Assembly (NCBI GenBank): GCA_946699065.1
Contig: CAMPDV010000426.1
Location: forward strand, 124,001 to 188,000
DNA: 64,000 nt
Direction: 5' to 3'
Origin: Loxodes magnus
Lineage: Eukaryota; Ciliophora; Karyorelictea; Loxodida; Loxodidae
Part shown: positions 36,579-48,441 of the stretch, piece after piece
How positions within the stretch are numbered: the stretch's first letter is position 1
How the letters are laid out: every line of letters starts with the position of its first letter
Position numbers and translations under genes: made by a program
The notes under the pieces: generated by a model
Told to the model about the DNA's origin: nothing
The model's input: only the letters and a program-made list of their open reading frames with translations
Databases searched by the model: none

Positions 36579-38768
36579 ATGAAGGTTAATAACTTATTCT
36601 AACTCTTCACTGCTGCTAGTCTTCCTATTATTTTTTATATCTATATTTTCTCCTTCTCATACCAGACTATTACAGTAACCATTGAAAACCAAAATCTAAA
36701 TCAAAAATCAGAAGATTTGCTTAATGAGAAAATGCAAGTTATTATGAATATACCTTAATAGGAAAGTAGGAAAAAGCTAGTATAAGAAGAGAAAGATAAA
36801 TCAGAATAAGCTAAATGGAAAAATATTACACTAGATTACTAAATCTAGAATAAAAAGCATAGAACTAAGGATTATAAATAAGATATTGCTTAGAAAAATA
36901 AGAAAACTAATAATTAATAAATCTAAAAGAAAACTAAAAGTAATTAAAATTAGCTTTAAATCACCTTAAAACATAATTACCAATTCATTGTACATGGACC
37001 TTTTCGCTCTTTAGATTTTCCTCAACTTTATCTATCTGTTTGAGTAAAATTTAATTTTAGTAACCTAGAACTATAAAATAAAATAAAACCTAGAAATAAT
37101 AAAAGTGAGAGAGCATTCACTGAATAAGAAAAATAATAAAGATTTGCTATTCTAGGAAATAAAATGGAAGGGTGTGAAACTATTAGCTATAACTGAGGTT
37201 ATTTCTTATATCTCGTTCATAATTCTAATAAAAAATGAACTATTACTCTTGAAACTGGATCTGATAGAGGATGTAATTATTATGATACTTAGGCGGAAAT
37301 AAAATAAGATGAATGATATAATATCTAACTAGTTTTAACAGCTTTAGGAAGTACTTTCTTTGATAAAGCAAGAAATACAAAGAAACCAAAAGTGTAAATA
37401 AAAATAAATAAAGAGCTTATTCAAATAGATGATCAAGATTATTATAGACTAATGTAAACAGGAATAAGATTTAGAATAGGAGCTTAGGTAGTAAAGAAAT
37501 ACAATCCAGAAGTAGGAAATAATGAAATAGTAGGAAATCTTAATCCTTTAGAGTTTAAAAATTTTTATTTTTTTACTAAATACAAATTATTGGACTAAGG
37601 CTAAAACTAGGATACAATTTCTTTAAATTCAATAATGAAATTTCACGAAAAAATTACTATAAAGGGAAAATTTAATGCATTTTTGCCTAGCAAAGAAGAG
37701 TAGAAATTTTATCTTTAAGATGCATATAGAATAGGTAAATATCATTATGGATAAGTAGTTTAGTCTAACTTTATTTAGATGGTTTGAGATGGAAGAGTAT
37801 GTCTTTCTTATACTTTCAACTAATGATATCCTGAAATTTATGAATAAGTAAAATAAGATTATGAAGCATTAATAAAACAATTTTAATTTAATACAGAAGA
37901 ACTCTGTCCAATAGTAATGCCTGCTTATAAAAAACATGCTATTTTAAAAAATACTTTATAGCATATGGAGAGAGCAGATGGAATAAACTAGACTATTATA
38001 ATAATATCTTAAGACGGTAACTCATAAGAAGTTTAAGATGTAATAAATGAGTTTAAAAATAGAGGAATATTAAATATAGTTCATACAAAACATCCTAAAA
38101 CAGAAACTCCTTAAGATTTTATAAGCTTTAATAAAGATGGAGAGTTTCAGTGTGCTTAAAATGCTTTTTTCTTATTAAACCTTACTTTAGAGTATTTAAA
38201 GGCAAAGTCAGTTTTATGATGTGAAGATGATGTTTATACTTCAGTAGATTTTTTTCAATTCAGCAAGTGATTGAATCTTAAGTTTATACATAACAATAAA
38301 TATGGAAAGAGAGTAGGTGCAGTACCAATCACAATCAATGTTAAGAATTTAACAAGCAATCAATCCATATATCAAGTGTAATTTGATAGACCCACTTGGC
38401 ATTGAAACTTTATTCTTCCAAATTATATTTGGAAAGATGTAAAAGATATATTCATTGGCTGCGATTGAATACTAAGAATGTTTTGACATTTAAATTTAAA
38501 CTTGAGAAAAACTTTAGTTAGTCCAGTAATTCCAAGAGGAAAGCACATTATCTGAAGCCATAATGACAGTATTCACTCAAAAACTTTTAGCCTTAATAGA
38601 ATGAAAGTTTTGGAAGTCGAAGCAGAAAGTCTAGAACTAATAAACTTTCCAGTGAATTACAATAGACAATAGCCAATGATTATACTTTAAAATGGTAATG
38701 ATATTTAAAAGACAACTTACACCTTTTCATGGGATTTTCTTATGAAAGTTTATAAAGGAATCATTTGA
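36579..38768 (+). CDS. GT13-type glycosyltransferase, paralogue D
   Basis: This 729-residue type II membrane protein is in one frame from ATG 36579 to TGA 38766-38768. The signal anchor lies at ~5-27. The stem is shorter than in A and C (to ~134), which accounts for the smaller size. The ConA-like module (FIVHGPFRSLDF, LSVWVKFNFS, LETGSDRGC) and the catalytic domain (VMPAYKKHA, IIIISQDGNSQE, EDDV near 548, HWNFILPNYIW, GCDWILRMFWH, VIPRGKH) are complete. It resembles C more than A in the middle region and A more than C around GCDWILR. All residues expected for metal and UDP-sugar binding in this superfamily are present. Confidence 0.88.
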
Positions 38769-39335
38769 AACAAGCAAACTTTTACCAATATCTATTATAT
38801 TCATTCATCTATTTCCAAATGTATATTATTAAATACCCATCATTTTAATGAGACAATGAGTCTTAAGCAATAATCAAAGTTTTTAAATAAATATTTTTCA
38901 CTTAAGAGGTGAGACAAATAGCTTAGTCTTTAGTTTAGAAGCTATAAGCTTTTAAGTTGATTACTTAAGCTTTAAAAATTTACCTTATTTACTTAATTTC
39001 TGAAAGTGTTATTAGTTTAATCCTAAATAGTAATAGTTAACAAGTTAAAATACTTTCAATCGGAATCCTTATTCAAAAGGCAGTTTTTAAGGGTTAGGTA
39101 AATATGTTTAATCTTATTCTCATGTTTTTCCAGTTTGTCTTATAAGCAAGTAATATAGAAAAATATTTAATATAGGATTACTAAAAAAACTTAAGAAAAA
39201 TGACATGCATTTGAAAGGGCTTCTTTACCACCTCTTATTAAGCCAAAAAAGAAGAGAGGAAATGAGATTTCATTTCGCTAAACCTCATATTTTGTATAAT
39301 TAATTCTCTTCTTAATAAGATCAGAAAAAATTGCC
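38769..39335. other. Spacer before ORF1 type C
   Basis: This runs from the GT13 D stop to the ORF1-like start. Part of it may be the 5' leader of the retroelement. No further feature is recognised. Confidence 0.35.
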
Positions 39336-39989
39336 ATGCGTCAGGCAATATGCTAATTTTACTTTAATAAGAAGAAAGTAGACATTGTTCAACTAGCTCT
39401 AATGTTTGTCAACATCCAGGAAGAGGTTCAAAAACTGAAGGTACTGAATGATAAACTTCTAAAATAACTAAAGAAAAAAGGAAGATGCAAATAAATCAAG
39501 AATGATTACTTAAGAAAGAGAAACGCAAATATATTGAAACTTCAAAAATTATAAGCATAATATACTGCACTTTTACAAAAGAAACTTCAAGAATAGGAAA
39601 GCAGATAACCGAAGCACTTGAAAAAAACCAAATATAATATAAAGAAATTCACAGAATAACGTGGAGATTGAAAAAACCCAAATAAAAGAAAAGAATATAG
39701 AAAAACTAGCTAAGGCTGCTAATATTGTAAGAGTAAACGACACCTATGAAGAAAATACTTTGTCTTTTAGATCCAAAGAATTAGTATGATAATCACAGAT
39801 AAAAAGACAAATAAAAATGACTAAAATCTAGATCTGAGGCAAGGAGAATAGAAAAGTATGCAGATTGAAAAGAAAGCCTGATCAAAGAGAACTATAATAT
39901 CAATAATAAACTCAAATTAACTAAATAGAAAATGAATTAATAAGAATCATTAGTTAGAACTTGATAAAAGCTGGACACTCTTAACTTGA
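39336..39989 (+). CDS. Retrotransposon ORF1-like protein, type C
   Basis: About 217 residues run from ATG 39336 to TGA 39987-39989; earlier in-frame TGA codons are taken as Trp. A coiled-coil region (VNIQEEVQKLKVLNDKLLKQ) is followed by a very basic stretch. The zinc knuckle-like CQYCKSKRHLWRKY keeps three ligands; the fourth Cys position is Tyr. The layout matches ORF1 types A and B, but sequence identity is low. The stop choice is uncertain because TGA is ambiguous. No endonuclease or reverse transcriptase follows before the next SINE. Confidence 0.6.
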
Positions 39990-40879
39990 AAATTTATTTT
40001 AAGCGATGACTTGCATTGCACTACAAGTTTTTAGATTAATATTAATATTTTATAGGCTTATTAAATAAAATGAAACTAGATAAAAATGTAATAAATTAGA
40101 AATTGAGGAAAAAAGGAGAAAATAAAAATAAAAAATAAAGGTTTTCTAGGTTATAAAATAGAAAAAGTTTATAAGTAAACAAATTTATAAGAATTTTAGA
40201 TAGACAAAGAATAAATTGGACATTAAAATAAATAATATTGTTAGATATTAAAAAAAAATTGTTAGTTATAAGAAGAAAAAAGAATGCTCATGATATAATT
40301 TTAGAAATTAGAAGAAAGTTTGAAAAGCAAAGAAAGATCTTCAGCTTTAGAGGAATAAAAATTTTTTATAGTTGCAAAAACCTAAAAATATTAAAAGAAG
40401 AAACTTGCTGCTAGTAAATAAAGTTTAGTATGCTTTGCAAAAACGTATTTATAACTCATTAATAGAATAAAAAAATTAGATAATTAGAATAGAAATAGCA
40501 GAAAAAAGTATTTAAGAAATTATAAGAAAATTACAAATTAAAAAGAATAATAACAAACTTTAATTAAATAAGTAAGGGGCTGGAAGGATATTAATTTAAA
40601 ATCTAAATAGATAAAACATCATAAATATATCATGATTAAGAATATTCTATGAATAAGAATTAATACTAAAGAATTAGTATGAAATAATAAAATAGACATT
40701 ATATAGTCATATCTGTCTAAATTCATATAAATTGGACATATCTCATGTAATGTAGATTTTCATTTACATCTATTTTCTTTGAATCCTGCATAGTCATAAG
40801 GATTTTTATATATTTGAGCTAAGTTTGTTCATCTGGTAACTTTTATTCTATTATTTTTATTATATATATATTATTTAAT
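39990..40879. other. A-rich region after ORF1 type C
   Basis: The plus strand is purine-rich and translates as Lys-rich fragments without a stable frame. It may be the 3' remainder of the retroelement. No domain is recognised. Confidence 0.3.
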
Positions 40880-41383
40880 ATAGTTGTTCGAAGGTAAACA
40901 ACAAGGGACATCTTCATCAGAGGTTGGTGAAGTTAAGTACCCATAATCAACTTTATGTCTTCCTCTGCTTTGGCTTGGCCTCGAGACATCTACTAATTCA
41001 ACCTTCGGCACGGGCTTATTTTAGTTTTTAATTCTGGAAATAAAAGAAAATTATTTTTGCGGACTTCATCAGAGGTGGGGAATTTAAGTACCCATAATTG
41101 ACACATGTCGTCCTCTGCTTTGGTGATGCAATGAGACGCAACCCTGCCATGTCCTTGAACCTCCAACAAGTATTAAAGATTACGAGTATTCTAAAATTAT
41201 ATCAGTATTGAAAATTTGTATCAGTACTGAATAATTATACCAATATTGAACAAGGTCTACCAGTATCTGATAATTTTATGAGTAACAAACATTCTTGTCA
41301 GTATGAAACATTTTTTTTAAAGAGCTGCGCATAATGAGAGTGCTACGCGCTCTATAATCAAATTTATTTATTTATTTATTTAT
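40880..41383 (+). mobile_element. SINE family 1, copy c
   Basis: This is a two-unit copy that lacks the first bases (AAACCGCCA) of the consensus 5' end. It has both hairpin units, the repeat-rich middle, the 3' hairpin and a tail of five ATTT units. A decayed ORF1 on the minus strand abuts the tail. Confidence 0.85.
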
Positions 41384-41900
41384 CTAACTTATTTGAATGC
41401 TTAATATTTTTTGCTCTTTTTCTAATTATTTCAATCCATTTCTAAGCATACGATTTCTCTCCGTTAGTCAGGATTTCTCTCTCTACTCTTTCCTGGTGTT
41501 TAGACTCTGTTATAAATCTTAGATTTCTCTAATAAATATTTCCTTTAAAAATACATTATGGGTTTGTAAATTATTTTTTTCTTCCTTTCTCGGTAGTATT
41601 TTTCTTTGCCAATACTTTTTTTATCTTTTTTGAAATAATTAACATTGTTGATTTTTTTTTTCGTTCTATAAAGTAGATTTCTTTAAAGTTTGCTTAGTTA
41701 TTCAGGTCTCTTTCTTAGGCCATGAGTCTCGATTCTATGTTCTCTGCTAATTTAATTTTTTCCATAAATATTTATGATATTTCTTTATATTTTTGACCTC
41801 TTCTTGTAAATCTTCACCATTTTAATCAACTAATTATAGTTCATTTATTGCTTGTTGGAGAATTCAAGTGCAAGATATTTTTTACCTATTTCTTTGGCCA
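41358..41900 (-). pseudogene. Decayed ORF1 type B, stops inside a SINE tail
   Basis: On the minus strand, LQEEVKNIKKYHKYLWKK matches the coiled coil of the ORF1 at 42806 (LYEEVRKLRKDNEKLIEQ). In another frame, LAENIESRLMAQERDL matches LAQGIESRLMSQEREL. A frameshift therefore separates the two. The downstream frame (ATG 41763-41765) stays open, loses similarity to the zinc knuckle region, and reads through the AAAT tail of SINE copy c to TGA 41358-41360. It is a broken retroelement remnant. Confidence 0.65.
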
Positions 41901-42608
41901 ACTTTTCTTCTATTAAGGGATAAATAAAATAATTGTTTTGGCATTTTTAAAACTAGTATCTATCTCAATGTTATAATCGCATTTATTTTTGGATAAGATC
42001 GAGATTTATTTTGGGACTACTTATAACTAAGCGATTCGTTATATCTATCTAGAATAAAAGTAATAATCATCTTTGAGCTTACAAAATATGTATTTAATTC
42101 TTTAGTAAATATCGTTTTAAAGTTAGCTTCAAACTTTAATCCTTTTGAATCGCAGAATTTAATTATTAGAGTAACTAATTTTCTTTTTTCTGTAATTGGG
42201 AATATGTTTTATACAGAGCATTCTATTATATATTTGATTCTGAAAGAACTTAGAATCTTGAAAATTTATTTTAGAAACTTTAAGAAATTGTAAGTTTTAT
42301 TAAAGGATTTCCTAGTTGATTTAATTGATTAAACTACCAGCTCCCTTGATAAATTAAGCTGTTCATTTTTCAATATTAATGAAGGTAAATAATCTCCATA
42401 AATGTTTTTTCTATTAGTCTCATATAGCTTTTTACTTGTTTAAATATTTTAAATATCTTTATAAAATAAGCCATATACTTTATTTTCACTCTTTCAGTAT
42501 AATTTCAATTTTAAGTAAATTAAGTTATATAAGTTTATAAATTATACTCTGATATTTAAGATTTTAGAATCTTTTTTATTTTAATAATTTACTTTATAAA
42601 AATAAAAT
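41901..42608. other. Region between inverted ORF1 copies
   Basis: No supported gene lies here. The adjacent ORF1 copies point away from each other, so parts of this stretch may be retroelement leader sequence. I could not align it. Confidence 0.3.
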
Positions 42609-42805
42609 ATGGAAGTATTCAAAACAGCTTTCTACACCACTTCCAAAAAGTTGGAGAGGAAACCTGAATCCAATTTTTCCAGTCGTCTTTTTCTTAACCT
42701 TAACCTTTTTCTTAATCTTAATAACCTAAATATGACGAGCAGAAGAAATTCTAGAAAGCGATTTATGTAATAAGTCCTACATCGGAGGAAAAGCCAAGGA
42801 AGCAG
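42609..42805 (+). other. Conserved leader of ORF1 type B element
   Basis: This leader is much less AT-rich than its surroundings. It is strongly conserved with the minus-strand fragment at 55935-55740. Both copies encode, in one frame, M-x2-F-K-x2-FYTTSKKLERKPESN. That frame differs from the ORF1 frame that follows at 42806. It may be a short upstream ORF, an untranslated leader, or an exon joined by an intron I cannot place. Confidence 0.55.
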
Positions 42806-43606
42806 ATGAACTCTGCTCTTCACCAGGAGGTGTCAGAATTTAATCCTTCTGGCTAGATGAAAATGGAGTAGTTCATCAAAGTGGTGCTGAACCTCTATGA
42901 AGAGGTTAGGAAACTGAGAAAGGATAATGAGAAGCTGATAGAACAACTCAGCTTAGCGCAAGGAATAGAATCCAGACTTATGTCCTAAGAAAGAGAACTA
43001 AGCGCTTTCTGAAAAATATCTTAAGACCAGAATAACTAATCCTAAACTTAGCTTCAGAAACAATCTGATCTGAGTTACAGACTGGAAAAATTAGAAAAGA
43101 AGCTAGACGAACAAAGGGGATATCCAATGATGATAAAAGAGACCAACAGAAAGACTAATATTAAATAACAAAAAGTAGAAAAGAAATGTTACTACTACAA
43201 TTCGACAGAACACTTGTGAAGACGCTGCAATAAATTCCAAAATTTCAAATTGTAGTATTGTAATAAATAAAGAAGAATACAAGTACAGCAGAGGAAGAAA
43301 AAACAAATATAGTAGAGACAAATCAGAGAAAGACTGTACTTAAATGAATTAGGGTACATCTACAAGAGAAAATTTGATTAGAAATAAAGATAAAATTGGA
43401 AATAACAAGAGCAATGGGAGAAGAGAGGAGTAGAGACTTTTAAAACTTTATTTCCAATACCGGAGCAATCTGGTGTCCAGCATGAAGAGGTGAAAATCCT
43501 CAAAAAATTCTAAACTTAATCTACCACACTAGCTATACTTGAATTTCTCTTTTTTAAAACTAGGATTTTTTATTTCTTAAACATATTTAGTATGTTTTTC
43601 ATTTGA
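42806..43606 (+). CDS. Retrotransposon ORF1 protein, type B
   Basis: This is a 266-residue frame from ATG 42806 to TGA 43604-43606. The N-terminus MNSALHQEVSEFNPS is shared with the remnant at 55.7 kb. A long coiled coil follows (LNLYEEVRKLRKDNEKLIEQ, then SYRLEKLEKKLDEQ). Next is a zinc knuckle-like CYYYNSTEHLWRRC whose second Cys is Tyr, and a strongly basic Gln/Lys tail. The N-terminal half is GC-richer than the local DNA. The overall plan is that of an ORF1 RNA chaperone; the missing ligand suggests decay or loss of zinc dependence. Confidence 0.7.
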
Positions 43607-43882
43607 AAAATACCAAATTTTTAAAGTTTTATCGTCATTAGAAAGTTAAATTACTCTCAGTGAGCAATCAAAATCATTTTAGATTTTTTTAACAGCTAAA
43701 ATCTTTAATTAATTTTATTATGTAGGACGTATTTTCTATGGTTGAATAAATAAGATTTCATAACTTGTTTTCTGTTTGTACTTTTATTATTTTAAATCCA
43801 TATAAAGTATTATTTACACTAAGTAGTGATCTAATTTTGCTTATACTAATCCTCATTACGTTATTTAGGATCAATATATAAA

Positions 43883-44740
43883 ATGGCTTCTAAGAAATAA
43901 CAGAACTTTGAACAAAACATTTAAACAGGAAAATTCTCTAAAAAATAAAAAAGCGAAATAATTACAATGAGTGAAAGTGAGAAATATGATTGATATGACG
44001 AACATTAACCACTTGGAAATACAGAACTAAAAAAACTTCCGATACAAACTCAAATAGAAATATTATCTAAGTCATTAAAAGAGTTTATGTTTAAAAATAG
44101 ATACCTCACTGATAAAGTAGAAAAACTAATAACGTCTTTACTTGAGAAACAATATTAATAATCATAAGAAATAGAAAACAAACTGGAACAAAGAATTATT
44201 TAAATTTAATAATAAATTCAGGTTACGCCATTTTCGATTTAACAGAATTAATCAGATCCTATGGAAATAGAAAATGAAGCCTCAAATTAAAATAAACAGT
44301 AAACGTTTATTTAAAATAAGTAGTAAATTTAAATTAAATAAGTGTTACAGGAATAATAGGTTAAAAGAAGAATAAAATGCTACGTGTGCAATAAATAACA
44401 CCAATGAAAATACTGCTACTAACTAAGCGAAATTTAAAGAAAGAATAAATAAGATATTTTTAGAAAATTATTTAGGATATATCCAACATAAAGCGGAAAA
44501 ATTTATAGAAAAAAATTCTTTAATTCAAATCTTAATCCTTGGATAAATAATTAGGAACGCTACATGCAAGATGAAAACTATTCAGAATATTAAAGGATGG
44601 TGCGCTAATGAAGTGCTACACCGCCTAATTAAGCCTAGTAGAAATTCAAGACAAACTAATGGAGACAAGCTGATAGAATAGGTCAGATGGCTGACTACTA
44701 AGGCTTTAACAAAGCTTTTTAACTTTTTAACTTTTTTTTT
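43883..44740 (+). CDS. Retrotransposon ORF1, type A copy 2
   Basis: This is nearly identical to 21473-22330, with a 9-bp deletion in the coiled coil and scattered substitutions. The CCHC knuckle CYVCNKQHQWKYC is intact. Homology begins at ATATAAAATGG before the ATG, as in copy 1. It stops at the poly-pyrimidine run after NKAF. The frame stays open past that point. It continues as a hydrophobic stretch from ATG 44762 (RNIVIALVLVSLYVLDYL), which I treat as flanking sequence. Confidence 0.78.
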
Positions 44741-45026
44741 TAAGATTAATTTCAAATTTCTATGAAAAGCCAATTAAGAAATATTGTAATAGCTTTGGTT
44801 TTGGTTAGTTTATATGTCTTGGATTACTTAAAAGTACTATGTAAAAGCAAAATTTAATTTAATGCTGGGCAGATTTCAATATAAACATCTCTTAAACTCT
44901 TATTTCTGTTTTTCTTCTGGATATTGTAGTCATTCAATTTTATAGGCTTATATTCAAACAATATTTTCTATTTTTTAGAACTATAAATCAGTTTTTAATA
45001 TTTATTAGTCTATTCTTATTATTTTA

Positions 45027-45777
45027 TCACTAAACTACTAAAGAATTTTTAGTATAAATTAGCATAACATAATTTATTAATGTGACAACACCTTTATTTG
45101 ATTTGCCACATATTGGTTTATAAAATATCCCAAGAATCATTGTAAAGCTCATTGAAATAGTAATTTCTTCTCCAGGTTCTTATTCTTGGATAACATATTT
45201 ATGGCTGCTAATCTATCTTTTTTTACCGTTGGTATTTTATTCCAATATCAGTTTTTTCCAAACATTTGATTTGCTTTTCTATTTGCTAGAATGACTAATC
45301 TCCACCAATAATTTTTCCTAGATATGTTACCTTCAGATGTATAATATAATAATTGTTAATTAGATATAAGACCTATTTAAAAATTATTTCATACCTTTAT
45401 TATAATGTCTACCTTTTAAATCATTCAAAAACATCTAATCAATATTTTATCCAACTGAAAGGTTTTAATTATAATCCAATTCTTTTTTTGATATAGAAAT
45501 TATTTACTTTTATAACTTTCTTTAGCTCTTTTGCCTTATCTTATACTTAATAGAGTTTTTCTATTTTGAATTATCTAAATAAAGTAATTATATTTATAAT
45601 TTTATTTTATTTAAAAGAGTTTTGATGCTTTTAATTTCAAGAATTTCTTCCTTTAACTATATAAGTTAGTAAAAACTTTTTAACTTTTGCTCTTTAAAAT
45701 TCTTCTTGATTTCATCAATTATTAATTATCCTTGCTACCTGCTCACTCTTTACTTCTTCCTTTTTTGCTTTATCCAT
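45027..45777 (-). CDS. Unassigned basic protein of 243 residues
   Basis: From ATG 45775-45777 the minus strand reads MDKAKKEEVKSEQVARI and then a Lys/Gln/Ile-rich, largely helical protein. A 19-nt intron with GT..AG ends near 45227-45209 joins it to EPGEEITISMSFTMIL and KSNKGVVTLINYVMLIY, ending at TGA 45027-45029. With the intron removed the length is an exact multiple of three. The last 50 residues may form a membrane hairpin. No family is recognised. Confidence 0.45.
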
Positions 45778-45896
45778 ATTAGTTATAAAACTTAAACTAA
45801 AATAATATATATTAATAACAATATTTGATTTTAAAGATTTTACTCAGTTATCTAAAGTTATTTTTGGATATGCTAAATTTACTATTATATATTTTT

Positions 45897-46404
45897 AAAA
45901 CCGCCATAGTTGTTCGAAGGTGAACAACAAGGTCATCTTCATCAGAAATTTGGAAAGTTAAGTACCCATAATCGACTTTATGTCTTCCTCTGCTTTGGTT
46001 TGGCCTCGAGACATAAGATTCTTAGACCTTCGGCACTGGCTCAATTTAAATTTAATTTAATTCTGGAACTAAAAAGAAATAATATTGCGAGCTTCATCAG
46101 AGATGGGGAATTTAAGTACCCATAATTGATACATGTCGTCCTCTGCTTTGATGATGCAATGAGACACAATCCTGCCATGTCCTTGAACCTCCAACAAGTA
46201 GATAAGATTACGAGTATTCTTAAATTATATCAGTATTTAACATTTTTATCAGTACTGAATAATTATACCAGTATTGAACAAGATTTATCAGTATCTGATA
46301 ATTTTATCAGTAACAAACATTCTTGTCAGTATGAAACATTTTTTTTAAAGAGCTGTGCACCAATGAGAGTGCTATGCGCTCTATAATCAAATTTATTTAT
46401 TTAT
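45897..46404 (+). mobile_element. SINE family 1, copy d
   Basis: This is a full two-unit copy with 5' AAAACCGCCATAG, both CAGAGG hairpin units, the 3' hairpin and an ATTT tail. The tail overlaps the last codons of the minus-strand gene at 46387-47115. It shows a few private changes, such as AGAAATTTGGAAAG in unit 1. Confidence 0.88.
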
Positions 46405-47115
46405 AAATTTTTTTTCTTTATATTAAACCTGATTAAGTTGGCTATATTTAAAAAAGGATCTTTAATTATGCCTTTTTTATTATTTTAATTCTTTTATTAT
46501 AATGCTGCTATTAATAAATATTGCAACGAATGTTTCTTTTTATACTTATTATCTATCATTTATCTAATCTTAATAAGCATTCTTCCTTTTTATCCATTAA
46601 CTTTTAATAATTTCTTATTTTACTGTTTATTTTTCTTAAAGCTCTTTTATTTTATGCTGCAACTGAGAAAATTTAAATCAAAACATTTGAAGAATTGTAG
46701 CTAACTATTTATCAATTTATTCCAATTTATATTCCATTTACAATTTTATACTATTTATTATATCCTCTATATATTAGATTTAAAGGCTTAGTTCATCATC
46801 TTATTTTCCAGTGTCAATTCTAGTTTTTTAAATTTTTATTTTATCAGTTTAACTCTTATTGCACGTCTTTAAAAATTTTATAAAGTTAGTTATCAGGTAA
46901 GATATTTTATCATCTATGTCTTAAATATAATGTTTTAAAGCAAACTTATAATCTCAATCTTTTGTATATAATCTATTATACCTCTTTTTATAGATTTACT
47001 TTATTATTTTTTTATTTATTATCTAATCATATAGAAGATTAAGTTTTGCTGAATATCCTTTTATTAGATATTTATTAGAGTAATCTATTTAAATAGAATA
47101 TTTGATAGTTTGCAT
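46387..47115 (-). CDS. Coiled-coil protein of 242 residues whose stop codon lies in a SINE tail
   Basis: The frame runs unbroken from ATG 47113-47115 (MQTIKYSIQIDYSNKYLIKG) to TGA 46387-46389. The middle is a helical, coiled-coil-like region (DELSLQIQYIEDIINSIKLQ, then LQHKIKELQEKQTVKQEIIK). The last eight codons are AT-rich and include the AAAT tail of SINE copy d, whose TTTGATT supplies the stop. The original C-terminus was probably replaced when the SINE inserted. I do not recognise the family; similar proteins are common in ciliate basal bodies and cortex, but that is only analogy. Confidence 0.5.
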
Positions 47116-47546
47116 ATTTAACTAAACTTTATATTTATTCTTTTTTAATTATTTTTAGTAATTTTATACTTCAACTCAATTTAAAAGAATTAATTTAACT
47201 ATTTTATGATATTATCAAACTAAGCAATTCTTCATTAATTTAGTATTTCTATTATCTATTTCATTTTAGGTAATTCTATTACATCTTAGGTTTGTTGGCA
47301 AAGTATCAGTGCAATTATTTTGGTAGTAGGATAATTTTATTAAATTAACTTTTTTCATTCACATTTTTACTTTTTCTTTTAATCAAACTTTTTAACTGAA
47401 AATTTACCTATGAAAAAATAAGTTATTTTATATCTATCAGAGTAACTAAAAGTATGATATGATAAGTTTAATTTTTAGTTAGACTAGAGATAAAGAAAAA
47501 ATTATAGCTTATAAAATAGAGTTCAACAGTTTATTATAAATAATAT

Positions 47547-47960
47547 AAAATGGATATCATCTGCGGATAGGAGAAATAGTAGATAATCTGGTGCAGTATA
47601 ACTAAATTACGAGTAATCTCGCATTAGATTCCACCACGAAGAAGGATGGACAAGTTCTGAAGAGACAAGTATAACTTGTTTGAGGGTTCTCACTAGCAAT
47701 ATGAAAATTTGACTGATGGGCTTACTAATTAATGACTTAATAACTAATTCTTACTGGATCTTATTCAAGAAGACTGGAGAATTTGATTCAAGATTAGAGA
47801 ATAATCTTTATAAATAGATTCCTCATTTGGATAAGCTGATGTGATTCATTTAACTACTATATCTTTAACAAGAAGTATAATAACATTTTTTCTTAATAAT
47901 TAAGAATTAATTTTGAAAGAGATGCGCGTCAACGAGGTGCTACCTGCTCTTATGATCATC
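47547..47960 (+). mobile_element. SINE family 2, copy b
   Basis: This starts AAAATGGATATCATCTGCGG. It shares with the copy at 24142-24541 the ACGAGTAATCTCGCA-like hairpin, GAGGGTTCTCACTAGCA, the TTAATGACTTAATAACTAATTC block and the family 3' hairpin. The two copies differ by about a third of positions, so they are older than the family 1 insertions. The 3' hairpin and tail resemble those of family 1. Confidence 0.72.
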
Positions 47961-48120
47961 CTTCCTTATTATTTATTATAACCTTAAATTTTGTTAAGTT
48001 AATTGTTTAGCTAATTTAAAAGGATTGTAATTTAGTAATTTAATTATAGAAAGTAATTTATTCAATGTTCCTTACTTTTTTCACTTTTTTAATTAAAACT
48101 AAAAGTGTATCTAAACTGTA

Positions 48121-48441
48121 ATGAACAAGGATAAATCTTTGGAAAAATTATAGATAGTATAGAAAGAGATGATAGACAATAAAAGACTTATCCTTGAATT
48201 TATTATATTTATCTGAGACATTTTAACTTTTTTTAAACCTCCAGACAGTTTGTATTTTAGTGAAAAAGGTATTTTAATATCTTCCAAAGTAGCTAATTTT
48301 AAATAATTCCTGATATTATAATTAAATCTGGAAACAAACTAGCAACTTAAATAGATTTAAATATCTTTGCTCTATTAATTAGATATATTTTTATCTTTAG
48401 TCTAGTCTATATTATTTCATAAGAAGCTTTATTAAATGTGA
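48121..48441 (+). CDS. Possible small protein of 106 residues
   Basis: The frame runs from ATG 48121 to TGA 48439-48441 with one internal TGA (Trp). It starts MNKDKSLEKLQIVQKEMIDN, has a hydrophobic segment (LILEFIIFIWDILTFF) and a Gln-rich end. No paralogue, domain or intron supports it, so it remains a candidate only. Confidence 0.25.
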
